A DNA stretch of 64,000 nucleotides from Desulfofustis sp. PB-SRB1. GTDB lineage: Bacteria; Desulfobacterota; Desulfobulbia; Desulfobulbales; Desulfocapsaceae. The stretch is taken from positions 806,001-870,000 of the forward strand of contig JAEQMT010000038.1 of assembly GCA_016722945.1 (NCBI GenBank), read 5' to 3'. This document shows, piece after piece, positions 1 through 8,652 of the stretch. The notes below the pieces were generated by a model. The model did not search any database and was not told the DNA's origin. It saw only the letters and a program-made list of their open reading frames with translations. Both the position numbers and the translations under genes were made by a program. Position 1 is the first letter of the stretch. Every line of letters starts with the position of its first letter.

Positions 1-139
1 CCAGAATATCCGGGCCATCGAGCAGGCGCCGTGGTTCTTTATCCCGGCCGGTTTCGTGGTGCTGGCGGTGCTTGCCTTCACCATCCTGGGCGACGGTCTG
101 CGTGACGCCGCCGATCCCTACTCAGTCAGCTCACACTAA
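1..139 (+). CDS. ABC transporter permease, peptide/nickel type, C-terminal end (partial)
   Basis: The window opens inside a reading frame whose first full codon is at base 2 and which stops with TAA at 137-139. The 45 visible residues hold one hydrophobic membrane segment (FFIPAGFVVLAVLAFTILGD) followed by GLRDAADP. A final helix followed by LGDGLRDxxDP is the usual end of DppC/OppC-type inner-membrane permeases. The ATPase gene starts 6 bp later, so this is the third-from-last gene of a binding-protein-dependent transporter operon. The substrate cannot be told from this fragment. Confidence 0.85.
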   Translation, partial: QNIRAIEQAPWFFIPAGFVVLAVLAFTILGDGLRDAADPYSVSSH

Positions 140-145
140 ACGGCC

Positions 146-1222
146 ATGGACAACGATCTGCTCATCGATGTAAAGAACCTGCGGGTCTCCTTTCATACCG
201 ACGAAGGGTTTATCACCCCGGTGGACGGGGTGAACTATCAGGTGCGCCGCGGTAAAACGCTGGGCATCGTCGGCGAGAGCGGCTCCGGTAAGTCGGTATC
301 TACTCGGGCACTCACCAAACTGCTGCCCAAAAACGCGGTGATCGAGCCCACCTCGCAGATACTCTTTTACCAGAACGGCGCCGCTCAACCCCTGAACATC
401 ACCCCGCTCTCACCCAACAGCAAGGAGATCCGTGCCATCCGCGGCGGCCAGGTGGGAATGATCTTCCAGGAACCGATGGCATCATTTTCACCGGTGTACA
501 CGGTGGGTAATCAGATTATCGAAGCGGTGCGCCAGCACCGCCACGCCGCTGCCTCTCCGCTGGCCGCTACCGCCACCATCGGCAGCCAGATCGATGAGAG
601 CATCCGTGCCGGCAATAAAAAGATGAGCAAGTTGGAAGCCCGCGACGTCGCCGTCGATATGCTGGAGCGAGTCGGCATCGGCAACGCCGGGCTACGGGTC
701 AACCAATACCCGCACGAGCTCTCCGGCGGGATGCGACAGCGGGCGATGATCGCGGTGGCGCTCTCCACCCATCCGAGCGTGCTGATCGCCGATGAACCCA
801 CCACCGCCCTGGACGTCACTATCCAGGCGCAGATCCTGGAGCTGATGAGAGAACTGCAGGCCGAACTGGGCATGGCGATTATTTTCATCACCCACGATAT
901 GGGGGTGATTGCCCAGATCGCCGATGAAGTGGCGGTAATGTATCTGGGCGCCATCGTCGAGCGCGGCCCCACCAGAGAACTCATCGAGGATGCCCGCCAC
1001 CCCTACACCAGGGGATTGCTGGCCGCGATTCCCAGCCTGGATCGTCTCGATACGCGCCTCTCGTCAGTGCCCGGCGATATCCCCAGCCCGCTGGAGCGGC
1101 CCGCCGGCTGCCTCTTTCATACCCGCTGCCCGCACCGGATAGATGGGACCTGCGAGCGGTTCGCGCCGGAGCGTACCGAGGTAGTGCCCAACCATTTTGT
1201 CCGCTGTCACCTCTACCGGTAA
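146..1222 (+). CDS. ABC transporter ATP-binding protein, DppD/OppD type
   Basis: First of two tandem ATPases that power uptake through the permease ending just upstream. The 358 residues show Walker A GESGSGKS at about 43-50, Q-loop FQEP, signature LSGGMRQR near 192, Walker B VLIADEPTTALD near 213 and the switch histidine in FITHD. The C-terminus has the oligopeptide-transporter extension with PGDIPSPLERPAGCLFHTRCPHR, which distinguishes this group from shorter import ATPases. An insertion after the Q-loop region (about residues 130-170, Ala- and Lys-rich) is typical of DppD-like members. Dipeptide, oligopeptide and nickel transporters share this architecture, so specificity is open. Confidence 0.93.
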   Translation: MDNDLLIDVKNLRVSFHTDEGFITPVDGVNYQVRRGKTLGIVGESGSGKSVSTRALTKLLPKNAVIEPTSQILFYQNGAAQPLNITPLSPNSKEIRAIRGGQVGMIFQEPMASFSPVYTVGNQIIEAVRQHRHAAASPLAATATIGSQIDESIRAGNKKMSKLEARDVAVDMLERVGIGNAGLRVNQYPHELSGGMRQRAMIAVALSTHPSVLIADEPTTALDVTIQAQILELMRELQAELGMAIIFITHDMGVIAQIADEVAVMYLGAIVERGPTRELIEDARHPYTRGLLAAIPSLDRLDTRLSSVPGDIPSPLERPAGCLFHTRCPHRIDGTCERFAPERTEVVPNHFVRCHLYR

Positions 1223-1227
1223 TACCC

Positions 1228-2223
1228 ATGGAAACAACGCCGCTGATCACGGTAGAAGATCTCAGGGTTCATTTTCCCATCTACTCGAAAGGGCTTTTCC
1301 GCAAAGTGGCGGGCCACGTTAAAGCGGTGGATGGGGTCAGCTTTTCCTTGGGCCGCGGTGAAACTTTGGGGTTGGTAGGCGAGAGCGGTTCGGGCAAAAC
1401 GACTATTGGCCGTGCTATTTTGCGGGCCCTGGATGTCACCGCCGGCAGCATCACGTTTCAGGCCAATGGTGACCCGGTCGATCTGCTTGCCCTGCACGGC
1501 TCGAACCTGAAACACTTCCGCCGCAACATGCAGCTCATTTTTCAAGACCCCTATGCCTCATTGAATCCCCGCATGACGGTACGCGACATTATCGCCGAAC
1601 CGCTGGAATGCCTCAACGCCGGCTCACGCCAGGAGATCGACGAGCAGATCCGGGCGGTGGCGGCTACCTGCAAACTCAATGTCGAACATCTGCGCCGGTT
1701 TCCCCATGCCTTTTCCGGCGGCCAGCGGCAACGCATCTGCATCGCCCGGGCGCTTTCCACCCACCCCAAATTCCTTGTCTGCGATGAATCGGTATCGGCC
1801 CTGGACGTGTCCATCCAGGCCGAGGTCATCAATCTGCTCATGGATCTGCAGCAGGAACTGGGTTTGACTTATCTGTTTATCGCCCACGATCTCTCGGTGG
1901 TGGCCCATATCTCCACCCAGGTAGCGGTGCTTTACGTGGGCCGCTTCACCGAGCTGGCCCCCACCAAGGAATTATTTTTCAAGCCGCTGCACCCCTACAC
2001 CAAGGCGCTGATGTCGGCGGTGCCAACCATCGATCTTGACCGGGAGTTCAATCCGCTCAAGCTCGCCGGTGAAATCCCCAATCCGGCCGCGCCGCCGCCC
2101 GGTTGCCGGTTTCATACCCGGTGCCCGTATGCCAAACAGATTTGTATTGATGAGGAACCTGAATGGAAACAGTGGCGGCCGCATCACTACGCCGCCTGCC
2201 ACCGGGTAGCGGAAATCAACTGA
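1228..2223 (+). CDS. ABC transporter ATP-binding protein, DppF/OppF type
   Basis: Second ATPase of the transporter, 331 residues, starting 5 bp after the first. Walker A GESGSGKT is at 51-58, the Q-loop reads FQDPYASLNPR, the signature is FSGGQRQR, and Walker B is FLVCDESVSALD, the form normal for DppF/OppF (ESVSALD rather than EPTTALD). The C-terminal extension has AGEIPNPAAPPPGCRFHTRCPYA. Proteins of this type pair with the DppD-type subunit to make the heterodimeric motor. The following phosphodiesterase gene starts 5 bp downstream, so it is probably co-transcribed. Confidence 0.93.
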   Translation: METTPLITVEDLRVHFPIYSKGLFRKVAGHVKAVDGVSFSLGRGETLGLVGESGSGKTTIGRAILRALDVTAGSITFQANGDPVDLLALHGSNLKHFRRNMQLIFQDPYASLNPRMTVRDIIAEPLECLNAGSRQEIDEQIRAVAATCKLNVEHLRRFPHAFSGGQRQRICIARALSTHPKFLVCDESVSALDVSIQAEVINLLMDLQQELGLTYLFIAHDLSVVAHISTQVAVLYVGRFTELAPTKELFFKPLHPYTKALMSAVPTIDLDREFNPLKLAGEIPNPAAPPPGCRFHTRCPYAKQICIDEEPEWKQWRPHHYAACHRVAEIN

Positions 2224-2228
2224 TTACC

Positions 2229-3035
2229 ATGTCTAACAAGGTTCTCATCATCATCATCGACGGCTGCCGCCCCGATGGTATCGAGGCGGCCGATACCCCG
2301 GTCATTGATCATCTGGTGGCCACCGGCGCCCACACCTTCGCCGCCCAAACCGTATCGCCCCCCATCACCCTGCCGGCCCATTTCTCTATCTTCACCGGCA
2401 GAACACCCCTCAATCACGGGGTGTTGGTCAACAGCGCCAGTCCGGGGGTATCGCCGGACACCGTCAGCCTGTTCGAGCTGGCCCGCTACCATGGCCGCAC
2501 CTCTGCCGCTTTCTACAGTTGGGAACATCTGCGCAACCTGGCCCCGCCGGGGGTACTGGCGGAATCACATCTGATCGATACCGTTGCTGATCCCGAGGGT
2601 GATCTGATCATCGCCGAACTGGCCGGCCGGCGGATAGCGACCACCCGCTTCGATCTGAGTTTCGTCTATCTGGAAGGAGTCGATAAGGCCGGCCATGAGC
2701 ATGGCTGGATGTCGGCGTCCTATATAGAGGCAATCACCATCGCCGACCGGGCCATCGGCCGGCTGCGCGACACCCTTGCCACAGAATGTGTGCTTAGCGA
2801 CTACACCACCCTGCTGCTGGCCGATCACGGCGGCAGCGGCAGCCATCATCAGCAGCTGACACCGGAGGTGCTCACCGTTCCCTTTATCGCTCATGGCGAG
2901 AGGATCACCCCGGGGTTCACCATCAGCCGTCCGGTCTCCGTCATCGACCTCGCCCCCACCGCCGCCCACCTGATGAACATCACTCCCCACTGGCTCTGGG
3001 AAGGCAATGCCATAACCGAGATGCTGCGCTCATAG
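2229..3035 (+). CDS. Alkaline-phosphatase-fold phosphodiesterase/nucleotide pyrophosphatase family protein
   Basis: The 268-residue protein begins LIIIIDGCRPD, the first metal-binding aspartate motif of the type I phosphodiesterase/nucleotide pyrophosphatase family. TLPAHFSIFTG carries the probable nucleophilic threonine. GVDKAGHEHGW supplies the D...H...H metal ligands and LLLADHGGSGSHH the DHG motif and a last histidine. I chose ATG 2229 because an upstream in-frame start would lie inside the preceding gene and the IDG motif normally sits near the N-terminus. No signal peptide is seen, so it is probably cytoplasmic. Its place behind a peptide-type transporter suggests hydrolysis of a phosphate ester or phosphonate brought in by that system (inference). 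Confidence 0.85.
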   Translation: MSNKVLIIIIDGCRPDGIEAADTPVIDHLVATGAHTFAAQTVSPPITLPAHFSIFTGRTPLNHGVLVNSASPGVSPDTVSLFELARYHGRTSAAFYSWEHLRNLAPPGVLAESHLIDTVADPEGDLIIAELAGRRIATTRFDLSFVYLEGVDKAGHEHGWMSASYIEAITIADRAIGRLRDTLATECVLSDYTTLLLADHGGSGSHHQQLTPEVLTVPFIAHGERITPGFTISRPVSVIDLAPTAAHLMNITPHWLWEGNAITEMLRS

Positions 3036-3130
3036 GGGTAAGCGATCACTTATTTGAAAGCCACCGCCGTCATGCTGATGGCAGCATGTCACCCGCTCCC
3101 CACCCAATAGATTGCAACCAGGGTTTTTCC

Positions 3131-3160
3131 TTGACAAACCAACTTGCCCCTGAATACAAT
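3131..3160 (+). promoter_or_regulatory. sigma-70-type promoter of the AAA ATPase gene
   Basis: TTGACA at 3131-3136 and TACAAT at 3155-3160 are separated by 18 bp, close to consensus. The expected transcript start near 3167 leaves only a short leader before ATG 3190, and I see no Shine-Dalgarno sequence in it. Confidence 0.7.
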
Positions 3161-3189
3161 AATGCAAAACAGAATAATCATTTATTGAT

Positions 3190-4332
3190 ATGAATGGATA
3201 CGTTCGGCGGCTCGCAGAGGAAAAAATCAATAGAGCGCTTTTACGCGCTCCGGCAGTAGCCCTTCTCGGCCCCAGACAGTGCGGCAAGTCAACAACTGCA
3301 AAATTTCTGCTTAAAAAATCTGATTCCGTTTACCTTGACCTGCAAAACAGGGTTGATAGAAATAAATTAACCGAGCCGGAGCTCTTTTTTGAGCGCTATC
3401 GGAATAAGATTATCTGCCTTGATGAGATTCAATTAATCCCAGAGTTTTTTTCGGTACTGCGCTCCGAAATAGACAAAGACCGCAGGCCTGGAAGATTTCT
3501 TATCATGGGATCAGCATCCAGGGACCTGTTACAACAGTCGACCGAATCACTTGCCGGCCGCCTGGCCTACATTGACCTCACTCCTTTTCTTTTGAAAGAA
3601 GCAGCAGATATAAAATCGTGGGATGATATATGGCTGAGAGGGGGCTTCCCTGAAAGTGTTCTAGCAGGCAATGACCTAGACAGTTTCGAGTGGCGGCTCG
3701 ATTTTATCCGCACCTTCATGGAGCGCGATATTCCAAGCCTGGGCTTCAACATCCCGACTCCTGTAATCGAGCGACTCTGGGTTCTTCTGGCGCACTATCA
3801 TGGACAAACCGTAAATTACCATAAACTCGCGGCAGCAGTTGACATCTCCATCCCCACGCTGAAAAAATATCTCGCCATCCTTGAGAAAACCTACATGATC
3901 CGGATCCTTCCACCGGCTGAAACTAATTTGAAAAAACGCTTGATTAAATCACCCAAGGTATACCTGCGGGACAGCGGAATTCTTCATGCCCTGCGTGATA
4001 TTGAGGAGTATGACAGTCTCCTGGCAAATCCCGTAGCCGGGAGCTCCTGGGAAGGTTTTGTCATAGAAAATATCATCGCGGAGTATGATCGCTGGCACCC
4101 TTCTTTTATCAGAACATCAAACGGTGCGGAGGTCGATCTTATGCTTGAACGTGCCGGAAAACGTCATTTGCTTGAATGTAAGCTTTCCAAGGCACCTAAG
4201 CCCTCTCGAGGTTTTTATGAGCTGGTCAGTGACATCAGACCTGAGCAGGCCTGGATTGTTGCGCCTGTGAATGAACCGTACGAAATTAAGAAAGGGATCA
4301 CGGTGTCACCTCCTCAGGATGTACGGTTTTGA
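3190..4332 (+). CDS. AAA family ATPase with DUF4143 C-terminal domain
   Basis: 380 residues. The N-terminal ATPase has Walker A GPRQCGKS at 27-34, Walker B IICLDEIQ and sensor GSASRDLL. A winged-helix-like middle part follows (YHKLAAAVDISIPTLKKYLAIL). The C-terminus holds SNGAEVDLML...LLECKLSK, which resembles the E-V-D...E-x-K core of restriction-endonuclease-like folds and is usual in DUF4143 proteins. The family is widespread and mobile, and its function is unsettled. The gene is visibly richer in A+T than its neighbours, stands alone behind its own promoter, and is followed by a truncated dispersed repeat, all of which suggest acquisition by transfer. Confidence 0.88.
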   Translation: MNGYVRRLAEEKINRALLRAPAVALLGPRQCGKSTTAKFLLKKSDSVYLDLQNRVDRNKLTEPELFFERYRNKIICLDEIQLIPEFFSVLRSEIDKDRRPGRFLIMGSASRDLLQQSTESLAGRLAYIDLTPFLLKEAADIKSWDDIWLRGGFPESVLAGNDLDSFEWRLDFIRTFMERDIPSLGFNIPTPVIERLWVLLAHYHGQTVNYHKLAAAVDISIPTLKKYLAILEKTYMIRILPPAETNLKKRLIKSPKVYLRDSGILHALRDIEEYDSLLANPVAGSSWEGFVIENIIAEYDRWHPSFIRTSNGAEVDLMLERAGKRHLLECKLSKAPKPSRGFYELVSDIRPEQAWIVAPVNEPYEIKKGITVSPPQDVRF

Positions 4333-4357
4333 TGCAAGCAGATTTTCCTTGTGAGGC

Positions 4358-4453
4358 ATATCACTGGATTCCCACTGCAGCCTGCCCTTGAGTGTTGTTA
4401 TCGGGGGCGGGAATGACGATAGCAGGCAATATTGAGGTTTTTACGAGCCCACC
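4358..4453. repeat. Dispersed 133/160-bp inverted-repeat element, truncated copy R1
   Basis: The stretch from ATCACTGGATTCCC through the long central hairpin to GGTTTTTACGAGCCCACC matches the right part of the full elements at 37686-37818 and 38593-38752. The left terminal repeat is missing. It carries the longer form of the central hairpin (with CTGCAGCCTGCCCTTGAG). It lies between the AAA ATPase gene and the broken cytochrome gene. Confidence 0.75.
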
Positions 4454-4469
4454 TTTGTTTGGTAGTTAC

Positions 4470-6050
4470 TTATTTGGCAAACAGCTCGGCCGCCGCCTGA
4501 TGATCAGGATGCAAGGCGAGGAAGGATTCGGCCAGTTGTCTGGCCCGCTGCTGCATGCCGAACCCCAGATAGAGGTTGGCCAGGGTTGAAAAATAGGGCT
4601 CGTTGCCGGGTTCCAACTCAATAACCATCAGCAAAGCCTGCTCCGCCTCCGCCCAGCGCCCCAGCTTCATAAGGGCCAGCTCGAAATTGTAGCGCACCCG
4701 GGTATAACCGGCCATGCCGTCGGCGGCCCGCCCAAGCTGCACGGCCGCCTCTTCAAAATCGCCCATTTCCGCATACAGCAGCCCCAGGCTGTAGGCGGCC
4801 TCGTATTGCAGCGGATGTGCCGCCACCACCCGGCGGAGCTGAGCCACCGCCTGGTCGTTGTCACCGCGCCGATTGTAAAGCATGGCCAGGTTTACCCGGG
4901 CCGGAAAGAATTGTTCGTCGATAGCCAGGGCAGCCTCGTAGTGTGACACGGCACGCTCATCATCGCCCAAAGCAGCGGCAAGGTTGCCGAGGTTGTAGTG
5001 CTGCGGGGCGAAATCGCCGTTGTAGCGCATGTCCTGCTGGTAATCCTCAAGCACTTCGGCAAATCGCTGCCGGTCATCTTCGCGCAGCTCATCATCGCCC
5101 AGTCCGGCCAGGGCCACCGCCGCCTCGATGCGCACTGCCTTGACCGGATCGTAGAGCTTGGGCGCAATCAGGCGCAGCCTGGTATCCCGGTCGCTGTTTT
5201 CAAGTGAGCGGATGGCGGTATGGCGAATCAGGGCATCATCATCGTCCAGCAGCCGGCTGAACAATTCGGTGATCTCAGCGCCGGGGTATTGACGCAGCTG
5301 TGACAACGCGGTGGCGCGAACGATGGCGGGCACCAGCGGATCCTCGGCAAGGGTGTGCAAAGGGGTTTCCGCCTCCGGGGCGCCTTGCCGTCCCCCGGCA
5401 ATGACTTCACCGTAATGAGGCGGTCGGGTTTGTCCGTACCAGCGGGTATAGGCATCGTTCACCCAGCTCAGCTCCTTGTCGTCGTGGCAGCCCACGCTGC
5501 TGCAGCTGTTTGGCGTGCCGAGCGAGAGACTGAGATCGAGGCGGGGAACGCGCAGGCTGTGGTCGAGGCGGTAGTCGATGCCCATATAGGTCCGGCCCGG
5601 CATATGACACTTGACACAGAGGTATCCGTCACTTGGTTTGCCCTCATGCTCGCGCTTGTGGAATTGATGTGAGGGCTGATCATAGACCGCGCCCCGATGG
5701 CACTGGAGACAGAGCTCGTTACCCTCGGCATGAAGATTCAGCGAGTGCATGTCATGACAATCACTGCACCGCACGTTATGCATGTACATCTTGGATTGGG
5801 TATACGATCCGTATACGTAGACCTCTTCGAGAATCTGCCCATCAGGATAGTAGAGCCCTTCGTCAAGCAGGGACGGGACCATGACATCCAGCACCTCATG
5901 ATTGTCATGGTTGTTATCACCAAGCTGATAACGCCTGGCATGGAAGGTTATTCTACCATGATACAAAAGCCGCCCACCAACAAAACAGTGGCGGTTTACC
6001 GGGCTTGGTTTTAGGATCACAGCCCGAGAGATGAAACATAGGGAAACCAT
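4470..6050 (-). pseudogene. Multihaem c-type cytochrome with HEAT-like and TPR repeats, 5'-truncated
   Basis: The open frame of 526 codons contains CSDCH, CLQCH and CVKCH haem sites within about residues 94-145 and a CSSVGCH (CX4CH) site near 190. A HEAT-like armadillo segment follows (about 240-330), then TPR repeats (about 355-520) ending in a soluble C-terminus. In this family the similarity normally starts with a signal peptide and more CXXCH motifs. Here recognisable sequence begins only around residue 48 (EVLDVMVPSLL), and the first 45 residues look unlike the family and carry no export signal. Without export, haem attachment would be impossible, so I call it a remnant. The upstream neighbour on the other strand is also damaged. 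Confidence 0.65.
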
Positions 6051-6086
6051 TGCAACATGGCCGGATAATAAATCGGAGAACCGCAG

Positions 6087-6601
6087 ATGAACAGAGCCGC
6101 ACTAAAAGAGAAACTTGCTTCCGAACTGGGCGCCTATTTGATCAATTTTGTCTATCTGGCTCTCTTTTTTGGCGTATTCGTAGGGTATAAACGGCTTTTG
6201 CTGGCGCAGTATGATATTGGCTACGAAAATTACGGTATCAGCCTCATCAAGGCGCTCATCCTGGCAAAGGTCATCATGATCGGCGATCTGTTGCGGCTGG
6301 GCCGCAAGGCCGACACCCACCCATTGATTTTCCGGACACTGCACAAAACGGTGGTATTCACCTTGTGGGTGGTCTTGTTCCGGGGCGTTGAAATAGTGGT
6401 CATCAGTTTCATACACGGGACGGGTTTGCCGGCGCGGTGCATGCGATTGTGCACCGCTCACCATACGAGATGCTGGCCCATGGACTTATCGTGTTTGTCG
6501 CGTTTCTGCCGTTTTTTTCCTTGCGTGAGCTGAGCGCGGTGATCGGCAGGAAAAAGGTGTGGGAGTTGTTCTTCAGCAGGCCGGGCGAGCAAAAATTATA
6601 G
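6087..6601 (+). pseudogene. Small membrane protein gene with a frameshift
   Basis: The first 112 codons encode a plausible membrane protein: helices LINFVYLALFFGVFVGY and ALILAKVIMIGDLLRL, then VVFTLWVVLFRGVEIVVISFI. After FIHGT near 6420 the frame turns into a Cys/Arg-rich tail that stops at 6533. In the -1 frame the protein continues sensibly from 6422 (GFAGAVHAIVH..., a further hydrophobic segment LIVFVAFLPFFSL, then ELSAVIGRKKVWELFF) to a stop at 6599-6601. One base is therefore missing near 6415-6422, or there is a sequencing error. The whole gene would give about 171 residues. I do not recognise the family. A Shine-Dalgarno-like GGAGAACC precedes the ATG. Confidence 0.7.
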
Positions 6602-6756
6602 AAAGACCTCGTGGCGGGTACCGGCGATTAGCGCCGGAAAAGCCGCTCACGTTTTATCCGTCGAGCCGGGAGTAATCCGGCCAACAATTTTCTGGCATAA
6701 TATGAACGCGGGTGTATGGTGCGGTGCCGAGACGCCCCAACACCTAATACCATACA

Positions 6757-7641
6757 ATGCCATACCTACTGTTGACCTGCGCCGCCCTGTTCTGGTCCGG
6801 CAACTTCGTGCTGAGCCGCGGCATGCATGCCGAAATCCCGCCGCTGGCCCTGTCGTTCTGGCGGTGGAGCGTGGCGCTGGCCATTTTGAGCCTGTTCGCG
6901 GTGGGCAAACTCTGGCTGCAGCGCCGTGAGGCACGTCGTCAAGCGCGTTTCATCATCATCCAGGGGCTGCTCGGGGTGACCGGTTTCAACACCCTCATTT
7001 ATCTGGCCGTCCAGTCTACCACGGCAATCAACGCGGTGCTGGTCAACTCCTGCATCCCGGTACTGATCGCGGTGTGCTCCTGGCTCTTTTATCGCGACGC
7101 CCTCACCATTCGCCAGGGGTGCGGGGTGCTTACTTCACTGGTCGGGGTATGGCTGATTATCGGCCGGGGATCGCTTGCCACCCTGCTGGAACTCACCATG
7201 AACCGCGGTGATCTGCTGGTACTGCTGGCCGCCGTGCTGTGGGCCTGCTACTCGGCCAATCTGAAGCGCTATCCAAAAGAGCTGCACCCATACGCCTATC
7301 AGGCCGGCATCGTCATCGTCGGGCTGGCCGGGCTGACCCCCTTCTACCTGCTTGAACGCGTCTCCGGAACCGGCTTTGCCCTCACCCCGGCAACCATCGC
7401 CACCATTGTTTATGTGGGGCTGTTTGCCTCGGTGCTCGCCTTTTTATTCTGGAACCATGCGGTGCGCTCGGTGGGCCCCAACAAGGCGGGACCCTTCATT
7501 CATCTGATGCCGGTATTTTCCACCATTTTAGCCGTTATTTTTCTGGGTGAGCGCCTGTATCCCTATCACCTCCCGGGCATCGCCTTGATCGTCACCGGCA
7601 TCATCCTCACCACCTACCGGATACCACCCGGCAAAACCTGA
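6757..7641 (+). CDS. EamA/DMT-family inner-membrane transporter
   Basis: 294 residues forming about ten hydrophobic helices in two EamA repeats. The first starts LLLTCAALFWSGNFVLSRG, and the second begins near residue 150 with GDLLVLLAAVLWACYSANLKR and ends with VGPNKAGPFIHLMPVFSTILAVIFLGE. The paired motifs (FWxxNF, Px-x-AxxxFLGE) are the usual marks of drug/metabolite exporters of this superfamily. Most members export amino acids or related metabolites; the substrate cannot be predicted here. The methyltransferase gene follows after 17 bp, so the two may be co-transcribed. The start at 6757 has no strong ribosome-binding site but fits the N-terminal helix. Confidence 0.9.
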   Translation: MPYLLLTCAALFWSGNFVLSRGMHAEIPPLALSFWRWSVALAILSLFAVGKLWLQRREARRQARFIIIQGLLGVTGFNTLIYLAVQSTTAINAVLVNSCIPVLIAVCSWLFYRDALTIRQGCGVLTSLVGVWLIIGRGSLATLLELTMNRGDLLVLLAAVLWACYSANLKRYPKELHPYAYQAGIVIVGLAGLTPFYLLERVSGTGFALTPATIATIVYVGLFASVLAFLFWNHAVRSVGPNKAGPFIHLMPVFSTILAVIFLGERLYPYHLPGIALIVTGIILTTYRIPPGKT

Positions 7642-7658
7642 AAACCGAGCAAAACCTT

Positions 7659-8228
7659 ATGGCAAGCAAACGATTCAATCCGGCAAAACTTGAAAAGCTC
7701 AACAACCCAGAGCGGTTGAGTGAGCTGCCGGTCTCTTTTATCGCAACCCGGGCGGGCCTTGTCGAGCCCGAGGTGATTGTCGATCTTGGCGCCGGAACCG
7801 GATTGTATAGCCGCGCTTTTGCCGAACTGTTTACCAACAGCATCATCTATGCCCTCGATGTCTCCTCGGTGATGGTAGAATGGATGGCCGAGCATGTCGT
7901 GCCCCGTTACCCGCGGATCAAACCCCTTATTATGGATGACGGGGTCGTCCCGCTGGAAGATGAGAGCGTTGATTTCCTGCTGATGGTTAACCTGCACCAC
8001 GAGATTGACGATGCCGAAGCCACCGTGCGGGAAGCTCATCGAGTTCTGAAAAAAGGGGCAGCTATTGCCATTTCCGATTGGCGCAAGGAGGAGATGGAAA
8101 TTGCACCGTCGGTGGCCATCCGGGTTGATGAACGCCAGGTAGCCGACGACCTTAAACGCCGCGGCTTTAGAGATATCCGCACATTCAACCAATTTTGCTA
8201 CAACTATCTGGTGATTGCCCGGAGATGA
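7659..8228 (+). CDS. Class I SAM-dependent methyltransferase
   Basis: 189 residues. Motif I VDLGAGTGLYSRAF near 44 binds S-adenosylmethionine, the next acidic residue sits in YALDVS, motif III-like is DDGVVPLEDESVDFLLMVNLHHEID, and the post-motif reads EAHRVLKKGAAIAISDW. This is the ordinary UbiE/methyltransferase-11 arrangement. The protein is soluble and lacks a signal peptide. The acceptor is unknown. It follows the DMT transporter gene closely and is followed by a 424-bp gap. Confidence 0.88.
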   Translation: MASKRFNPAKLEKLNNPERLSELPVSFIATRAGLVEPEVIVDLGAGTGLYSRAFAELFTNSIIYALDVSSVMVEWMAEHVVPRYPRIKPLIMDDGVVPLEDESVDFLLMVNLHHEIDDAEATVREAHRVLKKGAAIAISDWRKEEMEIAPSVAIRVDERQVADDLKRRGFRDIRTFNQFCYNYLVIARR

Positions 8229-8652
8229 TTTGGTCCGCCATGGTTACAGCCGGATTGAAGAGAGCCTTGCAACATGAGAAAGTTCGTGTAAGATCGGGCG
8301 CGAGGAACATGGTACCGCCACCATAGTGATTGTGCCGGCATGAGATTATTTGAGCAACGGTGAGATTGGGCGAGAAGGCCTTTTTGCAATATTCCCGTAG
8401 TTGTCTCTTACTATTTCTGGCTATGCGCTTTCTCCCACCGGAACAGGTTGCAACAAGACGCTTTATCATTATCATACGCGATTATACATGGCTTGGGCGG
8501 TACCGAACACACTCCATCATCAATTAAAGGTTACCTTAAAGGCGACACTTGATTTTTACTCAGCCGTGTATAATAACTATTGGATGTAAACGACTTCCAT
8601 GAGCGGAAGTTGAAAACGAATAATAATCAGATCAGAAAGAGGAGGAGTGAAC
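8229..8652. other. Intergenic stretch without a recognised gene
   Basis: No reading frame with convincing protein character was found on either strand. A TATAAT hexamer at 8569-8574 may be part of the promoter for the OmpA-type gene, but the nearest TTGATT is only 14 bp upstream, so I do not annotate a full promoter. A strong ribosome-binding site, GGAGG at 8641-8645, closes the stretch. Confidence 0.5.

Noticed and set aside
8549..8574. sigma-70 promoter TTGATT/TATAAT before the OmpA-type gene
   Set aside because: The spacer is only 14 bp, too short for a normal promoter.
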